A stretch of DNA of 64,000 bases from Aspidapion aeneum (taxonomy: Eukaryota; Arthropoda; Insecta; Coleoptera; Brentidae): NCBI GenBank assembly GCA_963576565.1, contig OY755039.1:136867869-136931868 (forward strand), written 5' to 3'. A program made the translations under genes and the position numbers. This document shows positions 63,890 to 64,000 of this stretch, piece after piece (position 1 is the stretch's first letter; every line of letters starts with the position of its first letter). A model generated the notes under the pieces. It saw only the letters and a list, made by a program, of their open reading frames with translations, was not told where the DNA came from and made no database searches.

Positions 63890-64000
63890 GGCAAAAAGGA
63901 GTTTTTTGTTTCCCTTATATTTTTCCGTGGGTAGCTTGAAAGCTTAACCTCACGGGGTCCAAGATCTAATGGACACCTAATAAGTGTTGACAGTTAACCG
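63890..64000 (-). repeat. Copy 2 of the hammerhead-bearing repeat (cut by window edge)
   Basis: The minus strand from 64000 reads CGGTTAACTGTCAACACTTA, then GGTGTCCATTAGATCTTGGA and CCCCGTGAGGTTAAG, matching 13377-13500. The right window edge cuts through stem III of the expected ribozyme, so the catalytic core lies just outside. Confidence 0.75.

Overview
The window looks like repeat-dense nuclear DNA from an insect with a large, AT-rich genome. I infer this from split exons with GT-AG junctions, non-LTR retrotransposons of RTE-like and Jockey/CR1-like types, mariner, pogo-like and hAT-like DNA elements, and two nuclear-type tRNA-like genes. A beetle would fit the repeat style, but the order cannot be fixed from this sequence. 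No bacterial-style operon or CRISPR array is visible.

Host-like content is thin. The main host gene lies on the minus strand and is cut into four exons that I could join by splice phase: two sushi (CCP) exons (58711-58914, 56097-56318), a transmembrane exon (43948-44066) and a cytoplasmic-tail exon (29625-29765). Every junction keeps the frame, and both sushi exons are symmetrical 1-1 modules. The gene therefore encodes the membrane-proximal end of a type I sushi-domain receptor or adhesion protein. It runs off at least one side of what can be seen, and its introns (about 2.4, 12.0 and 14.2 kb) are filled with transposons. At 7.8-9.0 kb two short first exons face each other: a plus-strand start related in appearance to multicopy insect proteins of unknown function, and a minus-strand THAP zinc-finger exon. 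Each has a cAMP-response-element-like TGACGTC site upstream. There is a tRNA-Asn gene (7122-7194) and a Gly-type tRNA body carrying a Ser anticodon (12960-13031).

The rest is a layered set of repeats. From left to right: hairpin-ended elements with CAGA arrays (1-1027, 5429-6190, 34220-34881); two minus-strand RTE copies (1803-3985, 10622-11640); a tandem array of small palindromes (6690-6930); a hammerhead-ribozyme motif in an interspersed repeat (13346-13393), whose second copy runs off the right edge; a composite of nested foldbacks (18.4-21.0 kb); an element ending in a GGTCGAAAGTACAAAA minisatellite (21.06-21.84 kb, with relatives at 14.8, 31.2 and 34.9 kb); Jockey/CR1-like LINEs (23.5-25.4, 35.8-39.0 and 47.2-49.4 kb, the last with an unbroken 627-codon reverse transcriptase frame); plus-strand RTE-like copies (41.4-42.8, 50.0-51.7, 60.3-60.5 kb); an internally deleted mariner (44305-45194); a 169-bp satellite (53.36-54.65 kb); a TA-flanked pogo-like element (55196-56043); and several MITEs and foldbacks with visible terminal repeats, three of them with 8-bp or near-8-bp hAT-type target duplications.
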